DNA from: Candidatus Saccharimonadota bacterium
GTDB lineage: Bacteria; Patescibacteriota; Saccharimonadia; Saccharimonadales; Saccharimonadaceae
Direction: 5' to 3'
Length of the DNA: 64,000 bases
NCBI GenBank assembly: GCA_028286285.1
Contig: JAQBRV010000003.1
Coordinates: 1-64,000 of the forward strand
Positions within the stretch are counted from its first letter, which is position 1, and each line of letters starts with the position of its first letter. Below are positions 7,308 through 15,170 of this stretch, in pieces. The translations under genes were made by a program, and so were the position numbers. Below the pieces are notes generated by a model. That model was not told the DNA's origin, ran no database searches, and saw nothing but the letters and a program-made list of their open reading frames with translations.

Positions 7308-7419
7308 GCTGGGCTGGATTGAACTAGCGGGTTTTGCAAAACAAAACAAACCGCTAGTTCGTGAAGCGACTAGAAGGAGCGGAAACAGGGAGCCGAGCGA
7401 CCACCCTCTAGCCCGGGGT
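7308..7419. repeat. tRNA-Arg-derived composite repeat (antisense 3' half plus split direct copy)
   Basis: Bases 7308-7330 are an imperfect reverse complement of the tRNA-Arg T-arm/acceptor strand. After a GTTTTGCAAAAC palindrome comes a direct copy in two pieces: CCGCTAGTTCG (7351-7361) and TCTAGCCCGGGGT (7407-7419). Both pieces are identical to the tRNA and are separated by a 45-nt purine-rich insert. The break is at the T-loop, as in the tRNA-His unit. The insert shares a GAGC-R-AAAC-GGAG-like core with the tRNA-His insert. Confidence 0.65.
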
Positions 7420-7456
7420 CATCACAATTATGCTTTTTACAATGACGATATTGCAT

Positions 7457-7462
7457 TATAGT
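7457..7462 (+). promoter_or_regulatory. purM -10 box, leaderless type
   Basis: TATAGT 6 nt before the ATG at 7469. Confidence 0.55.
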
Positions 7463-7468
7463 TAATTT

Positions 7469-8638
7469 ATGACAGAACTATCTCGCGAAAAACCAGAAGA
7501 TATAAATATTAAAGCTGGCGACGATGCTTCGAAATCATTTTACGAAGCGGCAAAGCTAACATACTCAAATCAACCTGATGTGCTTAGAGAAGAGTTTAGC
7601 TCGTTTTCAGGCCTTAGATCTATGAATTTTAGAAAATTAGGCTGGGGTGTTAGAGGGGGTCAAGAATCTGATGGTATCGGAACAAAAGTAGAGATTGCGG
7701 AACGTGTGGGTCGTCACGACACAATCGCTTTTGATCTAATGGCTATGATATGTGACGATGCTGCTATACGGGGCGGTGAGTCCTTGCTTGTACAAACTGT
7801 CCTGGACGTTAATACACTCGGAAAATCAACAGATCCAGAAGCACTTCAAGAATACATACATAGGTCAATGGGTGAAATAGCTACCGGCTATGCCGCAGCA
7901 GCTAATGCGGCAGGCGTCGTAATATCGGGTGGTGAGACTGCAGAATTAGGAGATAGAGTTGGTGGCTACGGTCCGTTCAACTACAACTGGGGCGGAACAG
8001 CCCTATGGGCTGGTCGTAGAAGTAGACTAATAACTGGGAAGAAGCTTCGACCTGGCGATACCCTTATTGGATTTGCCGAGCATGGATTTCGGTCCAATGG
8101 TATTACGAATGTTCGTCAAGCTATGCTTGAGAAGTATGGCGATGACTGGCATAACGTCGTCGACAGATCGCTCGGTGATATCGCACTCGGCGAACTGGCA
8201 CTTGAACCCTCCACTGTATATTCTGGTTTCATGACCAAACTAACCGGCGGCTACCGCAGAAAACAAAAACCACTTGCCAAAATCCATGCTGCTGCTCACA
8301 TTACTGGTGGTGGCCAGCCAAGTAAGATCGGGAGAATGCTTGAACCAACCGGTCTCGGTGTGGAGATTACAAATCCAATTGCACCGCCAAATATTATGCT
8401 TAAAATGCAGGAAATAAATGGATATGATGATCGTACAGCGTATGGAAAGTGGCATATGGGACCGGGTATGGTGATTGCTACTCCAGAACCAGACGCTATT
8501 CTTGAAGCTGCCCAACACTATGGAAATGGTATAGAGTTGTACGTGATTGGTCGAGCTACAGAAAAGCCAGGCATAAGAACAATTAATGTAGGTGCTGGTC
8601 AGGATAGTCGCTGGTTAGAATTTAACCCAGCAGTATAG
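7469..8638 (+). CDS. purM: AIR-synthetase (PurM)-like protein
   Basis: 389 residues of the PurM/ThiL/HypE fold. The PurM signatures ESDGIGTKVE (nucleotide/phosphate loop) and VISGGETAELGD are clear, followed by GDTLIGFAEHGFRSNG and the C-terminal GGGQPSKIGRM region. The classical enzyme closes formylglycinamidine ribonucleotide to aminoimidazole ribonucleotide with ATP in purine synthesis. No other purine gene is in the window and most members of this phylum lack the pathway, so its role here may be salvage-linked or altered. Codons look A/T-richer than neighbours, and it lies directly behind the tRNA-Arg repeat, a typical acquisition site. E. coli PurM is 345 aa; the extra length is at the N-terminus and within loops. 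Confidence 0.8.
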   Translation: MTELSREKPEDINIKAGDDASKSFYEAAKLTYSNQPDVLREEFSSFSGLRSMNFRKLGWGVRGGQESDGIGTKVEIAERVGRHDTIAFDLMAMICDDAAIRGGESLLVQTVLDVNTLGKSTDPEALQEYIHRSMGEIATGYAAAANAAGVVISGGETAELGDRVGGYGPFNYNWGGTALWAGRRSRLITGKKLRPGDTLIGFAEHGFRSNGITNVRQAMLEKYGDDWHNVVDRSLGDIALGELALEPSTVYSGFMTKLTGGYRRKQKPLAKIHAAAHITGGGQPSKIGRMLEPTGLGVEITNPIAPPNIMLKMQEINGYDDRTAYGKWHMGPGMVIATPEPDAILEAAQHYGNGIELYVIGRATEKPGIRTINVGAGQDSRWLEFNPAV

Positions 8639-8719
8639 TTCCGATCTCACGCAACCTGGTACACAAGACAAAAATGATGAATCATTGTACTTATCTTTTT
8701 TCTTTCCCGCCAAATGATA

Positions 8720-8725
8720 TATACT
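8720..8725 (+). promoter_or_regulatory. -10 box of the EEP-family gene
   Basis: TATACT ending 11 nt before the ATG at 8737. It argues against an upstream ATG at 8674, which would lie before the promoter. Confidence 0.6.
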
Positions 8726-8736
8726 CAAACGCAACC

Positions 8737-9513
8737 ATGGCTACTCCATCACCCGAGCAATCACCGACAACCCGACGGGCAGCTGTGTGGAATATATTCC
8801 TCGATAAACATTACCTGCAGGATGAACGCCTTCCATCCATCATAGAGACCCTTCGCGAGCAGGGCGAGTTTGATGTCGTCGGCATCGTCGAGGCTGGTCA
8901 GGGCAATGGCGAGAAAATAGCCCAAGCTATCAGCGGCACACCGGGATTATGGTATCCCCACTCACGAAAGAAACTAGGTGAACATATCGGCCTATTCGGT
9001 CCGACTATTGAACCAGCCGAGAAGATCGAGCTGGGCTATAACAGACGGGCGGTTGTAACGCGCCTGGGCGACGTCGCGATAACCGCGGTTCACCTGCGTC
9101 GTCCGGATGAGTGGTACCGTTCTGGCCCAGAACAAGTAGAACAAGCGCAGGCTCTGATCGACTATTTTGCAGACGAAGAAAAAGTTATTCTCTTTGGTGA
9201 CTTCAACGGGGTGCGTGCTCAAAAGCCACGTCGGATGCTCAAAGCTGCCGATTATGAACTCGCGACAACTCAATTGGGTCGGCGACCGGTCAGATCATTT
9301 CCGACCGATGAATTTCCCGAAAGACTCAGTCGCCGTGAACAGCTATTGTTGCGGCTCGTTGGCGGGATGATAAGTATCGATGCTATCTACACGAAGGGTG
9401 TCGACGTTATCGATACCGATAGCTTCGGTGGACCAAGTGATCATCGTGGCCTTTGGTTGGAATGGTTAGAATGTGTTGATGAAATGAATGAGGAGCAGGA
9501 TACCCTTAATTAG
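8737..9513 (+). CDS. Endonuclease/exonuclease/phosphatase (EEP)-family hydrolase
   Basis: 258 residues from the chosen start (behind the TATACT box). EEP landmarks appear in order: AVWNIFLDK (Asn), VVGIVEAGQG (metal-binding Glu), AVHLRRPDEWY, LFGDFNGV (Asp/Asn pair) and a C-terminal GGPSDHRGL (Asp-His pair). These residues form the Mg-dependent active site shared by exonuclease III, DNase I and inositol or sphingolipid phosphatases. No signal peptide, so cytosolic. The substrate (DNA, RNA or a phosphoester) is not decidable. It ends 8 nt inside the convergent Clp gene. Confidence 0.8.
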   Translation: MATPSPEQSPTTRRAAVWNIFLDKHYLQDERLPSIIETLREQGEFDVVGIVEAGQGNGEKIAQAISGTPGLWYPHSRKKLGEHIGLFGPTIEPAEKIELGYNRRAVVTRLGDVAITAVHLRRPDEWYRSGPEQVEQAQALIDYFADEEKVILFGDFNGVRAQKPRRMLKAADYELATTQLGRRPVRSFPTDEFPERLSRREQLLLRLVGGMISIDAIYTKGVDVIDTDSFGGPSDHRGLWLEWLECVDEMNEEQDTLN

Positions 9514-11980
9514 AAGGTGTTTCTTGGCTGTTTTCAGGAGACGCCTCAATCGGGTCTTGGGCAGCGTCAGCCGTGATCGCCTGAGCTTGACTTTCGGTGC
9601 CGAGAATCTGCTGTACTTGCTCGAGGCTAATCTCGATCGTGCTGCCCGCCGAGGCCCTGCCTTGGAGCATTTGCGTGGCCACCGTGTTCTCGACCGCCCG
9701 TTGTACGACGCGGCGCATCGGCCGAGCACCAAGCCGTGGATCGTAGCCCTTTTCTACCAAGAATAGTTTGGCGTCCTGGGAAACCGTGACGCTGACTTTC
9801 TGAGTGGCCAGGGTTTTATTGACACCCTTCAAGATAAGATCAACAACTTGTAGCAATTCGCTTTTACCGAGCGGCTGAAAAGTAACGATTTCATCAAACC
9901 TGTTTAAAAATTCTGGACGAAACTGATTGCTGGTAATAAGTTCGTCGACAAACTGCTGCTCGAACTGTTGTAGCTTGTAGCCGCGGTCGATGTATTCCCG
10001 AATCCGGTCAGCTCCAGCATTGCTCGTGGCAATAACGATAGTGTCGCGAAAGCTAATCTCACGGTTTTTAATGTCACGTAGGATGCCTTCGTCGAGCAGC
10101 TGCAGGAGCGTCGTCATAACATTAGGATGCGCCTTTTCAATCTCATCGAGCAGCACCACGCTAAACGGCTGCTTCATGGCTCGTGCTGTCAGACTCGACG
10201 GATCATCGGCACCATCAGCAATCAACCGCACCACATCTTCATTGCGCACGAACTCGTTCATATCCAATCGAATCATGCGGTCTTCGCCGCCAAAGTAGAC
10301 ATCGGCGACTGCCTTAGCCAGCTCGGTCTTGCCTACACCAGTTGGGCCAAGAAACAGGAAAGTACCGATCGGGCGGTTTTGGTTGCGTACACCAGCCCGA
10401 GCACGGCGCAGGGCATCACTCACCACCTGCACTGCCCGCGTTTGATTGATCATACGCTCATGGATCAGTGACTCGAGATTGAGCAGTGTATCTTTCTCCT
10501 GCTCTCCAGTCGCTACACCCACTTTGATATCCATAGTCTGCTCAATGGCACTCTGCACCGAATTCATCGTTACCAGCCCATTCTGACTGTAATTGGCAGC
10601 TGATTCGAGTAACTTCAACGCGCGGCCTGGCATCGCCAGATCATGCACGTAGCGCTCGCTCAGATTGTACGCCTCCCCTAGCGCTTGATACGTATAGGTC
10701 ACCTTTTTCTGAAACTCTGTCACGATGAGCTGGTCTTGCATGACGGTGATGGTCTCAGCTCGAGTGGCAGGCTTTATCATAATGCGATTGAGCGCATTGG
10801 TCAGCGCCGGATTGCGCTGAGAAATCTGTAGATAGCGCTGCTCGTCCATCGTCAGGATGACACGCAGGTTACCGGCTTCCAAAATCGGGAGCAGCACATT
10901 ACCGAGATCGACCGAACCGATTCCCTCTTCGAAAAACAGTTGGGCGTTATCAAGGCAGAGAATGATGTTCTTGGCACTATAGGCCTCGCCCAGTACCTGC
11001 ATGATCAGATTTTCCAGTTCTCCACGACCTGGCGCTGCCGCCACGAGTGAGGCTGCATCAAGAATAAATACCTGGCGAAAACGCAGGCTCTCTGGTAGCT
11101 TTTGCGTGGCATCGAGGAGCCTTTTAGCAAACGCATGAACGATAGTCGTCTTCCCAACACCGGTTGGCCCGACGAGCACCGCGTTTTGTCGACCGCCTGA
11201 GCCGAAAGTATCGATAAGCTGATCAACAGCATCGACGTGCGCTTCCAGATCAACTGTCAATAGGCCACCGCGCTCACTAATATTCTGTCCAAACCGACCA
11301 AGCAGCGGTATGTAGCCAAATGAGAAATCACGGGCGATACCGCCGGTTCGTCCTGGTGTCGTATGGGTAGCAATGAGCTGTTCTAGATGATCTTGCCAGC
11401 GGATGCCATTCATCAGGTCATCCATTTCAAGGTGGAGATGTGCCAGGACGCCATCTCGCTCCGGAAAACTCTTCACCAACGCCGCTACAAGTACCCCGGC
11501 GGTTATTTCGTTGACCCTAGTTTGTTCTCGTATCTCTAGGGCAAGCCGCCAGATACCGACGGTATCGTCGGGACTTTCCGAAGCGATATCTTGCAAAAAA
11601 CTAGCGGTCATACCAAAACGAGCGCCGAAGAACTGACCGCCAAACACACGCCCGACCGCCAGAGCAATGCTTTTAGGCGTTGGATGCTCGGCTAATTGAG
11701 CCAGAATATCTCCCGCTAGCACATCACTAATATTTTGTGGTTTCTTACTCGTTGGCAGTTTTTTGAGTTCACCTCGGTACCATTCCATGCAAATCGCTGG
11801 CAGTGCTGCCAATCCGAGCACCAGCCACCCGATCGAAAAGCCAGCTATCACAAAGATGACACCGCTGAGTGCAAGAACGATCGCGCTGACATTCAGCAGC
11901 TTACCGATGATCCCACCGAGTACGCCACCGACCCGAGCTTTGGAGGCTCGGTCGTGATGATATTGAAATACTACGTCCAT
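9506..11980 (-). CDS. Membrane-anchored Clp/HSP100-type AAA+ ATPase
   Basis: 824 residues. Residues about 28-66 form two hydrophobic segments. Residues about 85-200 resemble a divergent Clp N-terminal repeat region. Then come two AAA+ modules: Walker A GPTGVGKTT (about 269) with Walker B ILCLDNAQ, and Walker A GPTGVGKTE (about 545) with canonical Walker B VVLLDEIEKAH, followed by a ClpB-type C-terminal domain (ARPMRRVVQRAVE). The first Walker B has Asn in place of the catalytic Glu, so module 1 may bind but not hydrolyse ATP. A Clp tethered to the membrane by its N-terminus probably unfolds membrane or secreted clients. No ClpP gene is in the window. Overlaps the upstream membrane gene by 10 nt (translational coupling). 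Confidence 0.85.
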   Translation of the reverse strand: MDVVFQYHHDRASKARVGGVLGGIIGKLLNVSAIVLALSGVIFVIAGFSIGWLVLGLAALPAICMEWYRGELKKLPTSKKPQNISDVLAGDILAQLAEHPTPKSIALAVGRVFGGQFFGARFGMTASFLQDIASESPDDTVGIWRLALEIREQTRVNEITAGVLVAALVKSFPERDGVLAHLHLEMDDLMNGIRWQDHLEQLIATHTTPGRTGGIARDFSFGYIPLLGRFGQNISERGGLLTVDLEAHVDAVDQLIDTFGSGGRQNAVLVGPTGVGKTTIVHAFAKRLLDATQKLPESLRFRQVFILDAASLVAAAPGRGELENLIMQVLGEAYSAKNIILCLDNAQLFFEEGIGSVDLGNVLLPILEAGNLRVILTMDEQRYLQISQRNPALTNALNRIMIKPATRAETITVMQDQLIVTEFQKKVTYTYQALGEAYNLSERYVHDLAMPGRALKLLESAANYSQNGLVTMNSVQSAIEQTMDIKVGVATGEQEKDTLLNLESLIHERMINQTRAVQVVSDALRRARAGVRNQNRPIGTFLFLGPTGVGKTELAKAVADVYFGGEDRMIRLDMNEFVRNEDVVRLIADGADDPSSLTARAMKQPFSVVLLDEIEKAHPNVMTTLLQLLDEGILRDIKNREISFRDTIVIATSNAGADRIREYIDRGYKLQQFEQQFVDELITSNQFRPEFLNRFDEIVTFQPLGKSELLQVVDLILKGVNKTLATQKVSVTVSQDAKLFLVEKGYDPRLGARPMRRVVQRAVENTVATQMLQGRASAGSTIEISLEQVQQILGTESQAQAITADAAQDPIEASPENSQETPSN

Positions 11981-12357
11981 GAAACTGGTGTCCAGCCGCT
12001 AATAAATAGCAAAAAACCAACAAAAGGGAACAGCGGTATAAATGCCCATACAACCAGCGTTACCACGCCCAACAAACAATGAAGAAAGATAGTGACGCAG
12101 CCAATTGCGATGATGACGATTCGCACCAAGGCACCGATAACTCGCGAGATCGTCCGATCGATGAATGCACGCCACTTGACCCCTATTGAGCCGTTTACTT
12201 TACCTGCTGATATTTGGCGAAAAGGTGAAAAAAGTGTCTTTAGCAGCAGGTTGATCGAAAAGTAGTCAACCGTACGGGCAATTCGCTCTTTTATGAGCTT
12301 CGCCCGCTCTATCCAACCAGCGCTATACCACCACGAGAGCATTCCCACTATAAACAT
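11971..12357 (-). CDS. Small membrane protein coupled to the Clp gene
   Basis: 128 residues from the ATG at 12357, chosen because a TACAAT box (12364-12369) lies 6 nt upstream. A longer frame would run into murT. The N-terminal part is amphipathic and basic (GWIERAKLIKERIARTVDYF, SPFRQISAGKVNG). Two to three hydrophobic segments follow from about residue 68 to the end. Overlaps the Clp start by 10 nt, so the two proteins are likely made together and may act as a membrane complex. No family recognised with certainty. Confidence 0.7.
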   Translation of the reverse strand: MFIVGMLSWWYSAGWIERAKLIKERIARTVDYFSINLLLKTLFSPFRQISAGKVNGSIGVKWRAFIDRTISRVIGALVRIVIIAIGCVTIFLHCLLGVVTLVVWAFIPLFPFVGFLLFISGWTPVSWT

Positions 12358-12363
12358 AGCCTT

Positions 12364-12378
12364 ATTGTACGATATACT
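12364..12378. promoter_or_regulatory. Back-to-back divergent -10 boxes for the Clp operon and murT
   Basis: TACAAT on the minus strand (12364-12369) and TATACT on the plus strand (12373-12378), 3 nt apart. They are 6 and 8 nt from the start codons at 12357 and 12387. Both mRNAs would be leaderless. Confidence 0.65.
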
Positions 12379-12386
12379 AGGTACAT

Positions 12387-13658
12387 ATGCCAAAACCTTA
12401 CACCACTCTACTCGGTAAGACTGTCCGTTCAATTGCTCGCCTACGTGGTGGTGGCTCAGCTCTTCCGGGACTTTTCGTCGAAAAAATAGATCCAACGTTC
12501 GTCGCTGAGGCGCTGGCACAATTGCCCCGCGGCGTTGTTATTATCAGCGGCACCAATGGCAAGACGACAACCACCAAAATGGTAACAGAACTTTTAGAAG
12601 CACAGGGTCTCAAAGTCTTTACCAATCGGACTGGTAGTAACTTCGTTCGCGGCGTGGCGGCTGCCCTGCTCGGCGAGGTCGACATGAAAGGGAAGTTAGA
12701 TGCCGATATCGCCGTGCTTGAGCTCGACGAAGCTCATGCGGTACATTTTGTGCGTACGATTGCCCCCCGTTATAGTTTGCTGCTCAATGTCATGCGCGAC
12801 CAGCTCGATCGTTTTGGTGAGATCGATGCCACCGCAAAGATGCTGTCTGCCATCGCACAGCGCACTACCGAAGGCGTCGTGCTCAACCGCGAAGATCCAC
12901 ATGTCGCCTCACTGGCCGACAAGCTTAAAGATAAAAACGTAGCTTTTTTTGGACTCAATCCGACGCTCAGTCACCTGTTTCCAAGTGATGATGAGCTTCG
13001 GAGCGGATCGAAAAGCGCCAAGATCACCCCTATTGCCGATGTGACGTTAGAAGAATTTTCGGATGATGAAGCAACTTTCAAGATTGATATCACCAAGTAC
13101 ACGACACCTCTCAAACTCCAAGGTGTCTACAACATTTTTAATGCTGCAGCAGCGTTGGCTCTGGTGCGACTCATCGTCGGTGAGGCGTGTGATACCGACA
13201 AGCTGATGGCCTCACTTGCCTCTGTCACGCCAGCGTTTGGACGCGGTGAGCGACTGGTGGTTGGCGGTCAGCCACTCGAACTGGTGCTCGTCAAGAATCC
13301 AGCTGGGTTTCGGCTCGGACTCAGTTCCTTTCCGGCCAGCGACTACGCAACAATGATCGCCATTAATGACAATTATGCTGATGGCCGTGATATGAGCTGG
13401 CTGTGGGATGTTGATTTTGATAGCTTGCACAAAGTCGGCGTCAGCCAAGTAGCCGGCATCCGCGCCTACGACATGGCACTGCGTTTGCAGTACGATGAAG
13501 TGGAAATCTCGCAGGTAGAACCCGACCTCAAAAAAGCCCTTCGCCATTTTATCGCCCAGCATCCTGATACCCCAAAGCGTGTCTATTGTACCTACACCGC
13601 CATGCTGACCTTGCGTCGTGAACTCGCCAAAATTACCGACGTGGAGGTTGTATCATGA
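12387..13658 (+). CDS. murT: Lipid II isoglutaminyl synthase, Mur-ligase-like subunit MurT
   Basis: 423 residues. The central Mur-ligase ATPase has P-loop SGTNGKTTTTKM (about residue 55), ELDEAH, and RDQLDRFGEID. The C-terminal domain is the MurT-type domain (DUF1727). With GatD it amidates the alpha-carboxylate of D-Glu in lipid II to D-isoglutamine, using glutamine-derived ammonia. Gram-positive MurT proteins carry a four-Cys zinc ribbon inside the ligase domain. Here the corresponding stretch (NREDPHVASLADKLKDKNV onward) has no Cys, so the ribbon is missing. The stop overlaps the gatD start (ATGA). Start codon 8 nt after a TATACT box. Confidence is high because of the gatD neighbour. Confidence 0.93.
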   Translation: MPKPYTTLLGKTVRSIARLRGGGSALPGLFVEKIDPTFVAEALAQLPRGVVIISGTNGKTTTTKMVTELLEAQGLKVFTNRTGSNFVRGVAAALLGEVDMKGKLDADIAVLELDEAHAVHFVRTIAPRYSLLLNVMRDQLDRFGEIDATAKMLSAIAQRTTEGVVLNREDPHVASLADKLKDKNVAFFGLNPTLSHLFPSDDELRSGSKSAKITPIADVTLEEFSDDEATFKIDITKYTTPLKLQGVYNIFNAAAALALVRLIVGEACDTDKLMASLASVTPAFGRGERLVVGGQPLELVLVKNPAGFRLGLSSFPASDYATMIAINDNYADGRDMSWLWDVDFDSLHKVGVSQVAGIRAYDMALRLQYDEVEISQVEPDLKKALRHFIAQHPDTPKRVYCTYTAMLTLRRELAKITDVEVVS

Positions 13659-14374
13659 GCCACAATATTCACATCTTGCAGCTCTACCCCAACGATATGA
13701 ATATTTATGGCGACTGGGGCAATGTGCTCACGGTAATGCGGCGATTGCAATGGCACGGCTACAATCCGATTCTGACTGAGTACAACCAAGGTGATACATT
13801 CCCGACTGAAGTCGATATCATCATCGGCGGTGGCGGCCAGGATTCCGGCCAAACGGTTATCCAAGATGACCTGCTCAAAATTAGCACCCACCTACATAAG
13901 CTCGCGGATGATGGCACACCAATGCTGATTATTTGTGGTTTGTACCAGCTATTTGGCAACTTTTTTAAAACACTCGATGGTACGGTCATCAAAGGCATCG
14001 GACTCCTCGATCTTGAGACCCACGGTGGTAATGAACGGCTGATTGGTAATATCATCATCAAAAGTCATGAATTCGGCGAGATCATCGGCTACGAGAATCA
14101 TAGTGGTCAGACGTTCCTGGGTAAAAACGTTGTGCCGCTTGGTCTGGTGCAAAAAGGGGCGGGTAATAACGGTCACGACGCCACCGAAGGTGTGCGCTAT
14201 AAAAACATCGTTGGCAGTTATATGCACGGTTCGCTGCTGCCAAAAAATCCCGCTATCGCTGATTTTCTGATCGAACAAGCGGTCACCCGAAAGTACGGTG
14301 AATTCGTTCCGACGGTCATCGACGATCGCTTCGCCGAACTCGCGCGCGACATCGCCGCCAAGCGCCCTCGTTAA
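13655..14374 (+). CDS. gatD: Lipid II isoglutaminyl synthase, glutaminase subunit GatD
   Basis: 239 residues, class I glutamine amidotransferase of the CobB/CobQ type. The nucleophile Cys94 sits in IICGLYQLFG and the catalytic His about 191 in YMHGSLLPKNP. Both positions match S. aureus GatD (Cys94, His189) almost exactly. It hydrolyses glutamine and passes ammonia to MurT. Overlaps murT by 4 nt, so expression is coupled. Its presence implies that this organism makes amidated peptidoglycan. Confidence 0.95.
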   Translation: MSHNIHILQLYPNDMNIYGDWGNVLTVMRRLQWHGYNPILTEYNQGDTFPTEVDIIIGGGGQDSGQTVIQDDLLKISTHLHKLADDGTPMLIICGLYQLFGNFFKTLDGTVIKGIGLLDLETHGGNERLIGNIIIKSHEFGEIIGYENHSGQTFLGKNVVPLGLVQKGAGNNGHDATEGVRYKNIVGSYMHGSLLPKNPAIADFLIEQAVTRKYGEFVPTVIDDRFAELARDIAAKRPR

Positions 14375-14380
14375 CTCAGC

Positions 14381-14842
14381 TTACGCCTTTTGAAGCTTTT
14401 TGAGTTCTTCGATTACTTGCTCACCGTGACCCAGTGGGGTTACGCGGCCATAAATTTTCATTACCACACCTTCGGGATTAATGATAAATGTCTTTCGTAA
14501 AATTCCTTCTTGGCCGAATATCTTCTTACCCCAGGCACCGTAGGCCTCAATCGTTTTACCATCTGGATCACTCAACAGCGTAAAGTTTAGTGAGTGTTTA
14601 GCCTTGAATTTTTCGTGAGAACTGGCTTCGTCTTTACTGACACCAATAATCTCTGCCCCAAGCTCGGCGATGTCGTCACGAGCATCGCGCAGGCTACAAG
14701 CTTCGACAGTACAGCCCGGCGTGTCATCCTTAGGATAAAAATACAACACCACCCATTTTCCGCGGTAGTCATCAAGCGAATGAGCTGCGCCGTCACTACT
14801 GTTTAACATAAAATTTGGGGCAGGGTAGGGAGGTTGTATCAT
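14381..14842 (-). CDS. bcp: Thioredoxin-dependent peroxiredoxin (Bcp/PrxQ)
   Basis: 153 residues, standard for Bcp. The thioredoxin-like fold has YFYPKDDTPGCTVEACSLRD, giving peroxidatic Cys44 and resolving Cys49 five residues later (atypical 2-Cys PrxQ). It reduces peroxides using thioredoxin. A TACAAT box (14850-14855) lies 7 nt before the ATG. The AGGGG between them could act as a Shine-Dalgarno only if transcription began earlier. Monocistronic, convergent with gatD. Confidence 0.95.
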   Translation of the reverse strand: MIQPPYPAPNFMLNSSDGAAHSLDDYRGKWVVLYFYPKDDTPGCTVEACSLRDARDDIAELGAEIIGVSKDEASSHEKFKAKHSLNFTLLSDPDGKTIEAYGAWGKKIFGQEGILRKTFIINPEGVVMKIYGRVTPLGHGEQVIEELKKLQKA

Positions 14843-14849
14843 ATCCCCT

Positions 14850-14855
14850 ATTGTA
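14850..14855 (-). promoter_or_regulatory. bcp -10 box, leaderless type
   Basis: TACAAT on the minus strand, 7 nt before the ATG at 14842. Confidence 0.55.
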
Positions 14856-14928
14856 CCCTACCTCGGCATGTCGTCGCGCGCATCATCTCGCAGTGACCTC
14901 ACTACTAGAAAAACCAGCCGATATACGC

Positions 14929-14934
14929 TATAAT
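14929..14934 (+). promoter_or_regulatory. Promoter of the tRNA-Pro unit
   Basis: TATAAT 124 nt before tRNA-Pro and 19 nt before a truncated copy of the tRNA 5' end. The primary transcript would carry that copy as a leader. Confidence 0.6.
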
Positions 14935-14952
14935 TCCTCAAGGTAACACCAT

Positions 14953-15057
14953 CGGGGTGTGGCGCAGCTCACATGAGACAAACCTACGGTTTTTCTCATC
15001 GCGCCGAGAACGAAATCAATTCGTTCGTCGGGCTGCTCTTTTCCCTAATGAAATTAC
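14953..15057 (+). repeat. Truncated tRNA-Pro copy and structured leader
   Basis: CGGGGTGTGGCGCAG (14953-14967) is identical to the first 15 nt of tRNA-Pro (15058-15072) and then diverges in the D-loop. The remaining 90 nt contain nested complementarity: GGCGC/GCGCC enclosing ATGAGA/TCTCAT with AAACC/GGTTT, and GAACGAA/TTCGTTC. It looks like an independently folded RNA module. No open reading frame of note. Confidence 0.6.
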
Positions 15058-15134
15058 CGGGGTGTGGCGCAGTTGGCTAGCGCGCGCGGTTTGGGACCGT
15101 GAGGTCGAAGGTTCGAGTCCTTTCACCCCGACCA
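15058..15134 (+). tRNA. tRNA-Pro (TGG)
   Basis: Acceptor CGGGGTG/CACCCCG, anticodon loop TTTGGGA (anticodon TGG) on stem CGCGG/CCGTG, T-loop TTCGAGT, encoded CCA. 77 nt. Confidence 0.95.
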
Positions 15135-15169
15135 AGAAAAAACCTGTCCATTTGGGCAGGTTTTTTCTT
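15135..15169 (+). terminator. Terminator after tRNA-Pro
   Basis: AAGAAAAAACCTGTCC-ATTT-GGGCAGGTTTTTTCTT, a strong stem with T-run, directly after the CCA. Confidence 0.9.
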
Positions 15170-15170
15170 G

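Noticed and set aside
7234-7461. Plus-strand 75-codon frame across tRNA-Arg
   Set aside because: It starts inside the tRNA and crosses the terminator and composite repeat; no promoter or ribosome site.
12358-12519. N-terminal extension of the Clp-linked membrane protein
   Set aside because: Would overlap murT and its promoter; the extension is polar and unlike the rest.
13655-13658. Alternative genetic code (TGA as Gly)
   Set aside because: TGA is used as true stop in several tight overlaps (murT, pilM, pilN, the recX-coupled hydrolase) and conserved proteins contain no in-frame TGA.
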